64,000 nt of DNA from Sphingomonas sp. LM7. Lineage in GTDB: Bacteria; Pseudomonadota; Alphaproteobacteria; Sphingomonadales; Sphingomonadaceae. Both the position numbers and the translations under genes were made by a program. The stretch covers positions 372,001-436,000 of the forward strand of contig NZ_CP019511.1 of assembly GCF_002002925.1 (NCBI RefSeq). The letters are read 5' to 3'. The notes below the pieces were generated by a model that saw only the letters and a list, made by a program, of their open reading frames with translations, had not been told where the DNA came from and searched no databases. Within the stretch, counting starts at the first letter, position 1, and each line of letters opens with the position of its first letter. Shown in pieces: positions 31,378 through 40,259 of the stretch.

Positions 31378-32732
31378 GCGGCTTCCCCCAAATTCGTCAC
31401 CCCGGCCTCGTGCCTGGGTCCACGGTGCCGCGACGGTGAGGCAAGAGGCTCGGGGCCATCATCTAGCCGCGCGGTGGACCCCGGCACTAGGCCGGGATGA
31501 CAAACGGGAGTGGCGGAGAGCCCATGCTCTGAAACGCCGGTAATCGTCACTTGCACGATCGAACCAATCTCCTGGGCGGGAAAACGAACTTCGGCGAAAT
31601 TGCCGGCATGGCCGCGGTCGCCGGGGCGCTCTATCAAGATTTGCTGCTCACTGCCTATCAGGCTTTGCAGCCAGCGCGAACGGCGCGCGGCGGCGGCTTC
31701 GCGCAGGCGTGCGGCGCGGGCTTTCACCACTTCCGGCGCAACCTGCGGCATGCGTGCGGCAGGGGTGCCGGCGCGCGGGCTGTAGGGGAAGATATGCGGG
31801 TGGACCACGTCGCAGTCGTCGAGGAGCGCGAGCGTATTGGCGAACATCGCCTCGTCCTCGGTCGGGAACCCGGCGATGAGATCGGCGCCCATCGCGATTT
31901 CGGGCCGGGCGGCCTTGAGGCGCTCGACCAATGCGACGCTGTCGGCGCGGCTGTGGCGGCGCTTCATCCGCTTGAGCACCATGTCGTCACCGGCCTGGAG
32001 CGAGAGGTGGATATGCGGCTGGAGGCGCGGCTCCTGCGTGAGTAGCGCGAACAGGCGCTCATCGATCTCGATGCCGTCGAGCGAGGAGAGGCGCAGGCGC
32101 TGCAGATGCGGGACATGCGCAAGGATGCGCTCGACCAGTTGGCCGAGGCTCGGCGCGCCGGGAAGATCCGGGCCATAGCTGGTGAGATCGACCCCGGTCA
32201 GCACCACTTCGGCATGGCTCTCGGCCAGCGCGGCGATGCGGTCGATCACTGCGCCGGCAGGGACCGAGCGGCTGTTGCCGCGGCCATAGGGGATCGCGCA
32301 GAAGGTGCAGCGATGATCGCAGCCGTTCTGGACCTCGACGAAAGCGCGGGCATGGGTCGAGAAGCTGGCGGCGAGATGCGGCGCGGTTTCGCGCACTGCC
32401 ATGATGTCCTGGACGAGGACCTCATCGTAAGCTTCCCAAGCTTCCGCTCTGAGCTTTTCGGCGTTGCCGATGACGCGGTTGACCTCTGGCATCGCCGCGA
32501 AGCTGGCCGGATCGATCTGCGCGGCACAGCCGGTGACGACCAGTTCCGCTTCGGGACTTTCGCGGCGCGCGCGGCGGATCGCCTGGCGCGTCTGCTTGAC
32601 CGCTTCGTTGGTCACCGCGCAGCTATTGACCACGATCGTGTCACGTCCCGCCAGAAGCGCACGGATCGACTCGCCCTCTGCAAGGTTGAGACGGCAACCC
32701 ATGTTAATAATCTGAGGAGAGGAGGTTGGCAT
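31374..32732 (-). CDS. mtaB: tRNA t6A37 methylthiotransferase MtaB
   Basis: This radical-SAM enzyme of 452 residues thiomethylates t6A37 to ms2t6A. It has the MTTase domain with Cys27 (NMGCRLNLAEGE), NSCAVTN and VTGCAAQ for the first cluster, the radical SAM triad CDHRCTFCAIPYGRG, and a TRAM-like C-terminus. The last 45 residues do not look like the family: they are translated from a palindromic repeat (31395-31502). The ATG at 32732 is chosen because strand QIINMGCR needs it. The stop overlaps ftsY. Confidence 0.9.
   Translation of the reverse strand: MPTSSPQIINMGCRLNLAEGESIRALLAGRDTIVVNSCAVTNEAVKQTRQAIRRARRESPEAELVVTGCAAQIDPASFAAMPEVNRVIGNAEKLRAEAWEAYDEVLVQDIMAVRETAPHLAASFSTHARAFVEVQNGCDHRCTFCAIPYGRGNSRSVPAGAVIDRIAALAESHAEVVLTGVDLTSYGPDLPGAPSLGQLVERILAHVPHLQRLRLSSLDGIEIDERLFALLTQEPRLQPHIHLSLQAGDDMVLKRMKRRHSRADSVALVERLKAARPEIAMGADLIAGFPTEDEAMFANTLALLDDCDVVHPHIFPYSPRAGTPAARMPQVAPEVVKARAARLREAAAARRSRWLQSLIGSEQQILIERPGDRGHAGNFAEVRFPAQEIGSIVQVTITGVSEHGLSATPVCHPGLVPGSTARLDDGPEPLASPSRHRGPRHEAGVTNLGEAA
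31395..31502. repeat. Palindromic repeat pair inside the mtaB 3 prime end, copy D
   Basis: The left arm CGTCACCCCGGCCTCGTGCC and right arm GGTGGACCCCGGCACTAGGC enclose about 50 bases. Unlike the other copies, this one lies within a coding sequence: it encodes the last residues of mtaB (beginning CHPGLVPGST), and ftsY starts right after it. Confidence 0.85.
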
Positions 32733-33310
32733 TGGCGAGCGATCTAGGGACGGCAGCGTCGGAAGTCCACGCAAGGGCCCGCGAAGTGCTGAGCTTCTGG
32801 TTCGAGGCGCTGATGCCCGAGCAATGGTTCGCCAAGTCCGACGGGCTCGATCATGAGATCGGCGAGCGTTTCGAGGGGCTGCGCGCGGCGGTGCTCGAAA
32901 GCGAAGCGGCGGGATGGCGGGACACCCCCGAGACGCTGCTTGCCGCGGTGATACTGCTCGACCAGTTCAGCCGCAATGTGCATCGCGGCACTGCGCAGGC
33001 CTTCGCCGCCGATCCGCTGGCGCAGGAACTCGCCTGCCTCGCAGTCGAGCGCGGCTGGGATCGCGAGATGACGCCGCAGCAGCGCCAGTTCCTCTATCTG
33101 CCGTTCGAACATGCCGAGGATCGCGAGCTGCAGGCGGTGAGCCTGAATTGCTATGAGGCGCTCGGGCAGGAGGAAGCGCTCGAATATGCCCGCCAGCATG
33201 CCGAAGTCATTGCGCGCTACGGGCGGTTTCCGAGCCGCAACGCCGCGCTCGGACGGGAATCGACGCCCGAGGAGCTGGAATATCTCAGCCGGCCCGGCGC
33301 TGGCTGGTGA
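32732..33310 (+). CDS. DUF924 family protein
   Basis: The 192-residue helical protein has the DUF924 (TPR-like) pattern: VLSFWFEALMPEQWFAKSDG, LLAAVILLDQFSRNVHRGT and RQFLYLPFEHAEDRELQ. The family occurs in bacteria, fungi and plants without a settled role. TTG 32732 is the likely start, because GGAGG lies 6 bases before it; TTG 32726 is too close to the same site. The first codon overlaps the start codon of the divergent mtaB, and the last 26 bases overlap the end of the convergent GGDEF-EAL gene. Confidence 0.82.
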   Translation: MASDLGTAASEVHARAREVLSFWFEALMPEQWFAKSDGLDHEIGERFEGLRAAVLESEAAGWRDTPETLLAAVILLDQFSRNVHRGTAQAFAADPLAQELACLAVERGWDREMTPQQRQFLYLPFEHAEDRELQAVSLNCYEALGQEEALEYARQHAEVIARYGRFPSRNAALGRESTPEELEYLSRPGAGW

Positions 33311-34907
33311 CCGCGACCGGCGCATCGATCGGGCTGGAATGGCGCAGCAGGCGGCGCTCCGCGAGCAGGCGGCGGGCGCCCGCGATCGACAGCGGCTTGC
33401 TGTAATACCAGCCCTGCGCCTTGGCGCAGCCTAGCGCGCGCAGGCGCTCCTCGATCGCCGCATCCTCGACGCCCTCGGCGGTGATCGGCAGGTTCAGGCT
33501 CTCGCCCAGGCTGATGATCGCGTTGACGATCGCCGCCGAATCGGCACTTTCGTTGAGCGACATGATGAAGCTCTTGTCGATCTTGATGCGATCGAAGGGC
33601 AGCGCGCGCAGATGCGCCAGCGACGAATAGCCGGTGCCGAAATCGTCGAGCGCGAGCTGGACGCCCTGGTTCTTGAGGCTGCCGACGATCGACTGGGCCA
33701 GCGCGAGATTGTCGAACAATGCGCTCTCGGTGATCTCGACTTCGAGCCGGTTGGCGGGGAAGCCGGTCTCGGTGAGCACCTTGATGATCTTCTGCGCCAG
33801 CCACGCGTCGCGCAGCTGCCAGGGCGAGATGTTGATCGAAATGCTGAGCGACGAATCCCAGTCGCGCGCGGCGAGCAGTGCCTGGCGCATGATCGACAGC
33901 GACAGGTCGCCGATCATGCCGGTTTCCTCGGCGATCGGGATGAACAGCTCCGGGCTGATCGTCCCGCGCTGCGGATGTTCCCAGCGCGCGAGCACTTCGA
34001 AGCCGTGGAGGCGGCCGGTGGTCAGGTCGATCTGCTGCTCGAAATAGGGGACGACTTCCTGGCGCGGGATCGCCAGGCGCAGGCCGGACTCGAGGTCGTT
34101 GCGGATCTGGAGGTCGCGCTCCATCGACTGGTCGAACCAGGCAAAGCGGTTCCGGCCCGACTTCTTGGCCTGGTACATCGCGATATCGGCGGCACGCATC
34201 AGCGCGTCGATGCCGGTGCAGTCGAAGTCCGATCGGGCGATGCCGAGCGAGCAGCTGATGTGCAGGCGCAGGCCCTCGGCTTCGAACGGCTGGGCCATGC
34301 GGCTGACCAGCTTCTCGGCGATCCGCTCGACGGTGTTGGGCTCGGCGGCGTCGAACAGGAAGCCGCAGGCGAATTCGTCGCCGCCCAGCCTTGCAGTGAG
34401 CGCGATCGGCGGCATGAAATGCGCGATCTCGCTGGCGACGGCGCGGAGCAGCGCGTCGCCCACGGCGTGTCCGTGCATGTCGTTGATCGTCTTGAAGTGA
34501 TCGAGATCGAGCATCACCAGCGCCATCGCCTTGCGGCGGCGCTGGGCGCGGACGAACATCGCGGCGCCTTCTTCGGCCAGGCTGCGGCGATTGAGGAAGC
34601 CGGTCAGCGGATCGCGGCTGGCGAGCTGCTGGGCGCGTTCCTCGGCGGCGGCGCGGATCTGGAGTTCGCGGCTGAGCGAGGCGTGGCGGCGCCAGCCGAG
34701 CAGGATCAGCGCGACGTTGAGCAGCAGCGCGATGACCAGCGGCTGGCTGACCGGTTCGCCGCCCTGCAAATAATATTGCAGCGATTTCGACAGCACGGCG
34801 CTGCCGATCCCGACGAAGAGCAGGATCGCCGCGACGCTGATCGCGCCGGTGAGGAGGCTGGGGCGTGAAGCCTGGTCCTGCATGGTGTCTTCGATATCCA
34901 GCGACAT
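33285..34907 (-). CDS. Membrane-bound GGDEF-EAL cyclic-di-GMP protein
   Basis: The 540-residue protein has two N-terminal membrane helices (about 19-41 and 55-73), a coiled linker, a GGDEF domain with intact GGDEF (residues 175-179) and an EAL domain. The EAL signature is EVL (304-306), a variant often still active. DDFGTGYSSL and EGVE with downstream motifs are intact. It may both make and hydrolyse c-di-GMP, or use one domain as a regulator. ATG 34907 is chosen over a much longer frame through the upstream gap. Confidence 0.9.
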   Translation of the reverse strand: MSLDIEDTMQDQASRPSLLTGAISVAAILLFVGIGSAVLSKSLQYYLQGGEPVSQPLVIALLLNVALILLGWRRHASLSRELQIRAAAEERAQQLASRDPLTGFLNRRSLAEEGAAMFVRAQRRRKAMALVMLDLDHFKTINDMHGHAVGDALLRAVASEIAHFMPPIALTARLGGDEFACGFLFDAAEPNTVERIAEKLVSRMAQPFEAEGLRLHISCSLGIARSDFDCTGIDALMRAADIAMYQAKKSGRNRFAWFDQSMERDLQIRNDLESGLRLAIPRQEVVPYFEQQIDLTTGRLHGFEVLARWEHPQRGTISPELFIPIAEETGMIGDLSLSIMRQALLAARDWDSSLSISINISPWQLRDAWLAQKIIKVLTETGFPANRLEVEITESALFDNLALAQSIVGSLKNQGVQLALDDFGTGYSSLAHLRALPFDRIKIDKSFIMSLNESADSAAIVNAIISLGESLNLPITAEGVEDAAIEERLRALGCAKAQGWYYSKPLSIAGARRLLAERRLLRHSSPIDAPVAVTSQRRAG

Positions 34908-35082
34908 TGCCGGCGCGTGCCCCCTCGACGATAAGGGAGGATATTGCCACCGTCGCAGTGTAGATCGGGTTACGCGGCGTGCTTTCCCAAAGGTTACCGG
35001 GGCCCGGGCGCTCCAAGGTTGCGCTTTCCGCCATCTGCCGCTATGTGCCGCCCCGACCGTTCTTCGGAGCGCGAACATTTGT

Positions 35083-35129
35083 GCACCCCCTGGGGTGACG
35101 CCGGCCGACGAGGTTTCGTCCGCCGGCGT
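35083..35129 (+). other. Hairpins in the ffh leader region
   Basis: In the 270-base gap before ffh two inverted repeats stand out. CACCCCCTGGGGTG is followed at 35098-35129 by a longer stem, ACGCCGGC(CG)ACGA paired with TCGTCCGCCGGCGT, then TTTTGCGTTT. It could be a leader attenuator of ffh or the 3 prime end of a small RNA. No protein-coding gene is evident in 34908-35177. Confidence 0.45.
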
Positions 35130-35177
35130 GTTTTGCGTTTGGCGGATCGGGCGTGATTTTGGAGTGATCTTGGTCCC

Positions 35178-36665
35178 ATGTTCGACAGTCTGAGCGATCG
35201 GCTAGGCGGCGTCTTCGAGCGTCTGCGCGGGCGTGGCGCGCTGGGCGAGGCCGATGTCCGCACCGCGATGCGCGAAGTGCGGATCGCGCTGCTCGAGGCC
35301 GATGTCGCGCTGCCGGTCGCGCGCGATTTCGTCGAGAAAGTCACCGAGCAGGCGGTCGGCCAGAACGTGCTGCGTTCGGTCACGCCGGGGCAGCAGGTCG
35401 TCAAGATCGTCCATGACGCGCTGGTCGACATGCTCGGCAGCGACACCGCCGAGCTGGAACTGGGCGTCACCCCGCCGGCGGTGATCATGCTCGTCGGCCT
35501 CCAGGGCTCGGGCAAGACGACGACGACCGCCAAGCTGGCGAAGCTGCTGACCAAGTCGCAGGGCAAGAAGGTCATGATGGCGTCGCTCGACGTCAATCGC
35601 CCGGCCGCGCAGGAACAGCTCGCGGTGCTCGGCACCCAGACCGAAGTTTCGACGCTGCCGATCGTTGCGGGCCAGACGCCCGTAGAGATCGCCAGGCGCG
35701 CGATGAGCGCGGCGAAGCTGCAGGGCTTCGACGTGCTGATGCTCGATACCGCGGGTCGTCTCCACGTCGATCAGGCGCTGATGGACGAGATGAAGGCGGT
35801 GGCGGATATCGCCACGCCTGCCGAAATCCTGCTCGTCGTCGACAGCCTGACCGGTCAGGACGCCGTCAACGTCGCGCAGAGCTTCTCTGCGCAGGTGCCG
35901 CTGACCGGCGTGATCCTGACCCGCATGGACGGCGACGCCCGCGGCGGCGCCGCGCTGTCGATGCGCGCGGTGACCGGCAAGCCGATCAAGTTCGCCGGCA
36001 TGGGCGAGAAGCTCGACGCGATCGAGCCCTTCCATCCCAAGCGTGTCGCCGGCCGCATCCTCGGCATGGGCGACGTCGTCTCGCTGGTCGAGCGCGCCGC
36101 CGAAGCAGTCAACGAAGAAGATGCCGAACGGATGGCGGGCCGGCTCGCCAAGGGCCAGTTCGACATGAACGACCTGCGCAGCCAGCTCGCGCAGATGCGC
36201 CGGATGGGCGGGCTCGGCGCGCTTGCCGGCATGATCCCCGGCATGAAGAAGGCGCAGGCGGCGATGGCCTCGGGCGCAGTCGACGAGAAGATCCTGCTGC
36301 GCATGGACGCGATGATCGGATCGATGACGGTCAAGGAGCGCGCCAAGCCCGAACTGCTCAACGCCAAGCGCAAGATCCGCGTCGCCAAGGGCAGCGGCAC
36401 TACCGTTCAGGACGTCAACAAGCTGCTCAAGATGCATCAGGAGATGCAGAGCGCGATGAAGCGTCTCAAGAAGATGGGCGGATTGAAGGGCATGCTGGGC
36501 ATGCTCGGCAAGGGCGGTCCCGGCGGCGGCATGGGCGGCATCGGCAATGCGCTGGGCGGCCCGGAAATGGGCGAGATGATGGGCAAGATGGGCGGCAGCC
36601 TTCCCGGGCTTCCCGGCGGCGCCAACCTGCCCCCTGGTTTCGAGAATTTGCTGAAAAAGAAGTAA
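35178..36665 (+). CDS. ffh: Signal recognition particle protein Ffh
   Basis: The 495-residue SRP54 homologue has an N domain, a GTPase domain (GLQGSGKTTT at 107-116, then LDVNRPAA, DTAGRLH, TRMDGDARGG) and a methionine-rich M domain (MRRMGGLGALAGMIPGMKK, MKRLKKMGGLKGMLGMLGKG) that binds signal peptides and the 4.5S RNA near 4.6 kb. The Gly/Met-rich C-terminal tail is long, as in other sphingomonads. rpsP follows after 33 bases. Confidence 0.96.
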   Translation: MFDSLSDRLGGVFERLRGRGALGEADVRTAMREVRIALLEADVALPVARDFVEKVTEQAVGQNVLRSVTPGQQVVKIVHDALVDMLGSDTAELELGVTPPAVIMLVGLQGSGKTTTTAKLAKLLTKSQGKKVMMASLDVNRPAAQEQLAVLGTQTEVSTLPIVAGQTPVEIARRAMSAAKLQGFDVLMLDTAGRLHVDQALMDEMKAVADIATPAEILLVVDSLTGQDAVNVAQSFSAQVPLTGVILTRMDGDARGGAALSMRAVTGKPIKFAGMGEKLDAIEPFHPKRVAGRILGMGDVVSLVERAAEAVNEEDAERMAGRLAKGQFDMNDLRSQLAQMRRMGGLGALAGMIPGMKKAQAAMASGAVDEKILLRMDAMIGSMTVKERAKPELLNAKRKIRVAKGSGTTVQDVNKLLKMHQEMQSAMKRLKKMGGLKGMLGMLGKGGPGGGMGGIGNALGGPEMGEMMGKMGGSLPGLPGGANLPPGFENLLKKK

Positions 36666-36698
36666 CTTGTACTCAGATTGTAAGAAGGAAGATTTCTA

Positions 36699-37316
36699 AT
36701 GGCTCTCTCTATGCGTCTTTCGCGCGGTGGTTCGAAGAAGCGCCCGTACTACCGGATCGTGATTGCCGATGCGCGCAGCCCGCGCGACGGCAAGTTCATC
36801 GAGAAGATCGGCACCTACAACCCGCTGCTCGGCAAGGATGACGAGAAGCGCGTCATCCTCGACGGCGACCGCGCCAAGCATTGGCTGAGCGTCGGCGCGC
36901 AGCCGACCGACCGCGTCGCCCGTTTCCTCGACGTGCTGGGCGTCAAGGAGCGCGCCGCCAAGAACAACCCGAACAAGGGCAAGCCGGGCGAGAAGGCCGT
37001 CGAGCGCGCCGAGGAGCGTGCCGAGAAGGCCAAGGCGGCCGAGGAAGCCGCTGCCGAGGCAGCTGCAGCACCGGCACCCGAGCCCGAGCTGGTTGCTGAA
37101 GAAGCCCCTGCCGCTGAGGAGGCTCCGGCCGAAGCAGTGACCGAGGAAGCCGCTCCGGCTGCCGAGGAAGCCCCCGCCGAAGCGGCTGCGACCCCCGAGG
37201 CCGCACCTGCCGCCGAGGAGGCTCCGGCCGCTGAAGCGACTGCCGAAGCAGCGCCGACCGAGGAAGCCGCTGCCGAGGCTCCGGCCGAAGCCGCCGAAGA
37301 AAAGTCGGAAGGCTGA
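36699..37316 (+). CDS. rpsP: Ribosomal protein S16 with a long Ala/Glu/Pro tail
   Basis: Residues 1-85 are a normal S16 ([45 protein letters not shown]). S16 is normally 80-100 residues; this protein has 205 because of a C-terminal extension of about 100 residues made of [12 protein letters not shown] repeats, highly acidic and without structure-forming hydrophobics. Many Alphaproteobacteria have shorter tails of this sort. GAAGGAAG precedes the ATG. Confidence 0.94.
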   Translation: MALSMRLSRGGSKKRPYYRIVIADARSPRDGKFIEKIGTYNPLLGKDDEKRVILDGDRAKHWLSVGAQPTDRVARFLDVLGVKERAAKNNPNKGKPGEKAVERAEERAEKAKAAEEAAAEAAAAPAPEPELVAEEAPAAEEAPAEAVTEEAAPAAEEAPAEAAATPEAAPAAEEAPAAEATAEAAPTEEAAAEAPAEAAEEKSEG

Positions 37317-37373
37317 GGCACTTGCCGGCCATCATGCGTTCTGCGGGGCGAGATACGTCCCAAGGAGCGCAGG

Positions 37374-37523
37374 ATGGCCAGCAAACCCGAAACCGGTCCG
37401 GATGCCGAGGATCGTGAGAACCCCGGCAGCACCCAGACCAACCCCGCAGGCGCATCGACCGATGCACCCGCGGAAGGCGGCGACGATACGCCGCCCGAGC
37501 AGCCGGGCTCCCCTGAAGGGTGA
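37374..37523 (+). CDS. Small hydrophilic hypothetical protein between rpsP and rimM
   Basis: A good AAGGAG lies 7 bases before ATG 37374, and 49 codons follow to TGA. The product is very acidic and Pro/Gly/Asp-rich (MASKPETGPDAEDREN to PEQPGSPEG), so it is probably disordered. It is in line with the ribosomal genes. No family is recognised. Confidence 0.55.
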   Translation: MASKPETGPDAEDRENPGSTQTNPAGASTDAPAEGGDDTPPEQPGSPEG

Positions 37524-37619
37524 GCCTGGCCGTTGCCCCGGCGAAAGCCGGGGTCTTCGGCTGCAGCTACGCCGCTGGTGGCATGCGATCCCGGCACTCG
37601 CCGGAAGCACGGGGATTTG

Positions 37620-38093
37620 ATGACCGACCGCTCCGTCACGCTCGCCGCGATCATTGGCGCCCACGGCATCGCCGGCGAAGTCCGCCTCAAGGTGTTCGCC
37701 GACGATCTTACCAGCTACAAATCGTTCAACGGCGGGGCGCTGACGCTCAAGACCGCCCGGCCGGGCTCGAACGGCACGATCGCGCGCTTCGCCGAAATCT
37801 CCGACCGCAACGCCGCCGAGGCGCTGCGCGGCACCCAGCTCACCGTTCCGCGTTCGGCGCTGCCGCCGCTCGCGGATGGCGAATATTATCACGTCGATAT
37901 CCTCGGGCTCGCCGCGGTTTCGGACGCGGGCGACGCGCTGGGCAAGGTGATCGCCATCGACAATTACGGCGCGGGCGACGTGCTCGAGGTCGAGCGCCCG
38001 GACGGCAAGCGCTTCATGGTGCCGATGCAGCCCGAAGCAGTGCTCGAATGGGATGACACGCGGCTGGTGATTACCGCCGGCTTTGCCGAATGA
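37620..38093 (+). CDS. rimM: 16S rRNA processing protein RimM
   Basis: The 157-residue 30S assembly factor has the RimM N-terminal beta barrel (VTLAAIIGAHGIAGEVRLKVF) and the PRC-type C-terminal barrel (DGEYYHVDILGLAA to PEAVLEWDD). RimM assists maturation of the 30S head with S19 and S13 and is usually encoded between rpsP and trmD. Its stop overlaps the start of the next gene. Confidence 0.93.
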   Translation: MTDRSVTLAAIIGAHGIAGEVRLKVFADDLTSYKSFNGGALTLKTARPGSNGTIARFAEISDRNAAEALRGTQLTVPRSALPPLADGEYYHVDILGLAAVSDAGDALGKVIAIDNYGAGDVLEVERPDGKRFMVPMQPEAVLEWDDTRLVITAGFAE

Positions 38094-38809
38094 GCCGCAT
38101 TGCGGTTCTCTCAGACATTCACGGCAATCTGCCTGCGCTCGAAGCGGTCGTCGCCGATGCGGAAGTGCGCGGCTGCACCGGCTTCCTCAATCTGGGCGAC
38201 AGCCTGTCGGGGCCGCTATGGCCGGCGGAGACCGCAGAGTTCCTGATCGCGCGCGACTGGCCGACCATCGCGGGCAATCATGAGCGGCAATTGCAGGCGC
38301 CTCTCGCGCGGATGAACGCCTCCGACGCCTTTACCAGGCCGCTGTTGTCGGACGCGCACCTGGCCTGGATTGCGGCGATGCCGGCCACGCTGGCGCTGGA
38401 CGGCCTGTTCCTGTGCCACGGCACCCCGCGCAACGATGTCGAGCATTTCCTCGAGACGGTCGAGCCGGATGGACTCCGCCCGGCGACGCGGGCCGAAATC
38501 GCCGAGCGACTGGGCGCGCGCCGCGAGGGGCTGACGCTGTGCGGGCATTCGCACATTCCCGGGCTCCAGCAGCTCGCGGACGGACGCAAAGTCGCCAATC
38601 CCGGCAGCGTCGGGCTGCAGGCGTTCCATGACGACCAGCCCTATCCCTATGTCGTCGAAAGCGGGGACGTGCGCGCGCGCTATGCGATCGTCGAGGACGG
38701 GAAAATCGCCTTTCACGCGATAGATTATGCCCATGCTTCCGCCGCCGCGAAGGCAGAACGCGAAGGCCGCAGCGACTGGGGGCGGGCGCTGGCAACGGGG
38801 AAGGTCTAG
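38090..38809 (+). CDS. Metallophosphoesterase, YfcE/MJ0936-like
   Basis: The 239-residue calcineurin-fold enzyme has the motifs SDIHGN, GDSLSGP, GNHE, and the C-terminal GHSHIP and NPGSVG of the family that includes YfcE phosphodiesterases. The metal-binding residues are complete. The natural substrate is not predictable. It starts inside rimM's stop (ATGA) and interrupts the usual rimM-trmD order. Confidence 0.9.
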   Translation: MSRIAVLSDIHGNLPALEAVVADAEVRGCTGFLNLGDSLSGPLWPAETAEFLIARDWPTIAGNHERQLQAPLARMNASDAFTRPLLSDAHLAWIAAMPATLALDGLFLCHGTPRNDVEHFLETVEPDGLRPATRAEIAERLGARREGLTLCGHSHIPGLQQLADGRKVANPGSVGLQAFHDDQPYPYVVESGDVRARYAIVEDGKIAFHAIDYAHASAAAKAEREGRSDWGRALATGKV

Positions 38810-38831
38810 GCTGCTGCGGCGGTTGTGGGAG

Positions 38832-39737
38832 CTAGCGTCGTAAGGGACGCTGCTCGGCCAACAGATTCCGGATCGTCGTCGCCGCGACGCCGGCTTCGCC
38901 CATCGCGTGGCTGATCTGGTCGAGGCCCTTGGCGACGTCGCCTGCCGCAAATAGCCCCGGGACCGATGTGCGCTGGTGATCGTCGACTTCCAGGCATCCG
39001 TCCTCCGCCGCCCGCGCACCGGTCTGGATTGCAAGGCGCGAGCGGATGCGCGATCCCAGCGCGGGATAGACGCTGTCGAAGGCTAGGCGCCCATGCGCGG
39101 TGTCGAAGGCAAGCTGGTCGCCTTCGATCGCATAGTCGCCGCACGGGCCGTCGATGCGCTTGATGCCAGCATCGTCCAGCTGAGCCGCCAGCGCGTCGGG
39201 AAGATCGTGTTCGGCTTCGGGGGAGACCAATGTCACGTCGGCGGTGAAGCCGCGCAGGAACAATGCCTCGTTGGTGCCGCGCTCGCCGGTGCCGATCACG
39301 CCGACGCGCTTGTCGGTCACCTCGTAGCCATCGCAGATCGGGCAATAGCGCAGCAGCCCGCGGGCCAGCGCCTCGGCATGGAGCGCGTCGTCGATCTTGG
39401 GGCGATGGTTGACCACGCCGGTGGCGAGCAGGATAGTGCGCGCCGGATAATCGCGCTCCCCGACCCGCGCGACGAAGCCAGTGTCGTCGGTGCGCAATGC
39501 GGTGACTTCGGCCAGCTCGCGCTCGGCGCCGTATTTCTCCGCCTGCTCGGCCATCCGCGCGAGAAGCTCCTTGCCCGAGATCCCGTCGGGATAGCCGGCA
39601 TGGTTATGCGTGCACGGGATCAGCGCGGCGCGGCTTGATCCGCAGTCGAACAGCCGAATCTTGAGATGGAAGCGTGCGAGATAGATCGCAGCGGTGAGCC
39701 CCGCCGGGCCGGCGCCGATGATGATGCAGTCGTCCAT
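38832..39737 (-). CDS. Thioredoxin reductase-like FAD/NAD(P)H oxidoreductase
   Basis: The 301-residue flavoprotein has [15 protein letters not shown] for FAD, the redox pair CPIC (Cys132 and Cys135) and a C-terminal FAD site [20 protein letters not shown]. It is shorter and more divergent than TrxB and lacks the clear GGGDSA of the NADPH site, showing GTGERG instead; it resembles thioredoxin reductase-like proteins of unknown partner. It is convergent to the metallophosphoesterase. Confidence 0.85.
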   Translation of the reverse strand: MDDCIIIGAGPAGLTAAIYLARFHLKIRLFDCGSSRAALIPCTHNHAGYPDGISGKELLARMAEQAEKYGAERELAEVTALRTDDTGFVARVGERDYPARTILLATGVVNHRPKIDDALHAEALARGLLRYCPICDGYEVTDKRVGVIGTGERGTNEALFLRGFTADVTLVSPEAEHDLPDALAAQLDDAGIKRIDGPCGDYAIEGDQLAFDTAHGRLAFDSVYPALGSRIRSRLAIQTGARAAEDGCLEVDDHQRTSVPGLFAAGDVAKGLDQISHAMGEAGVAATTIRNLLAEQRPLRR

Positions 39738-39788
39738 GAGAGCCGGAAGCGTGCGGGGAGGGGGATCGTTCCTTGACCGAAAAGAAGG

Positions 39789-39814
39789 CTGTATATACCA
39801 TATGGTATATACAG
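39789..39814. promoter_or_regulatory. 26-bp perfect palindrome, likely toxin-antitoxin operator
   Basis: The perfect palindrome has the arms CTGTATATACCAT and ATGGTATATACAG. Repeats of this type are bound by antitoxins of the VapB/AbrB or RHH class that repress their own operon. It lies in front of the vapC toxin and behind the trxB-like start. An ATG (39802-39804) sits in its centre with only nine codons after it (MVYTGGRSA). Confidence 0.75.
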
Positions 39815-39869
39815 GAGGCCGGAGTGCCTGAGGAGGGAAGGGCCTTCTAGAGGCGCGGCAGCCAGAACG

Positions 39870-40259
39870 ATGTTCATGCTCGACTCGAATACGTGCATCG
39901 ACTTCGTGCTTGCGCGCAGTGAAGCGTCACGTGCGCGGGTTCGTCGCTCCTACAGCAATGGTCTCTCGATCTGGATGGTAACGCTGGGGGAGCTTCGGGT
40001 AGGGCCCAGGCATCCTGGAGCCGACCCGGAGGATGAGCGCCGTCTCGACCTTTTTGTCGGCACGATCCTGGTCAGACCGTTCGATGTGCGCGCTGCGGGA
40101 GAATATGGCGTGCTTGCGCGCAGTGTCGGTGTGAAGCGGAGGAGCTTTGATCGCTTGATCGCTGCACATGCTCGTGCGCTCAGTCGTACGTTGGTCACTC
40201 GCAACGAAGCGGATTTTGCCGACGTGCCTGGGCTGAAGATAGAGAATTGGACCAAGTGA
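39870..40259 (+). CDS. vapC: PIN-domain toxin VapC, orphan
   Basis: The 129-residue PIN ribonuclease-type protein has the four acidic/polar positions of the VapC/FitB group: Asp5 in [10 protein letters not shown], a Glu in TLGELRVG, an Asp in [10 protein letters not shown] and Asn in LVTRNEADF, ending with VPGLKIENW. Toxins of this group cleave RNA, and VapB blocks them. No antitoxin gene of 50 or more codons lies between it and the palindrome (55 bases). The stop overlaps the trmD start, so its transcript probably carries trmD-rplS. Confidence 0.85.
   Translation: MFMLDSNTCIDFVLARSEASRARVRRSYSNGLSIWMVTLGELRVGPRHPGADPEDERRLDLFVGTILVRPFDVRAAGEYGVLARSVGVKRRSFDRLIAAHARALSRTLVTRNEADFADVPGLKIENWTK

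Noticed and set aside
37090..37300. Tandem short repeats as a possible CRISPR or minisatellite
   Set aside because: They are codon-level repeats encoding the AEEAPA tail of S16, without spacers or regular length.
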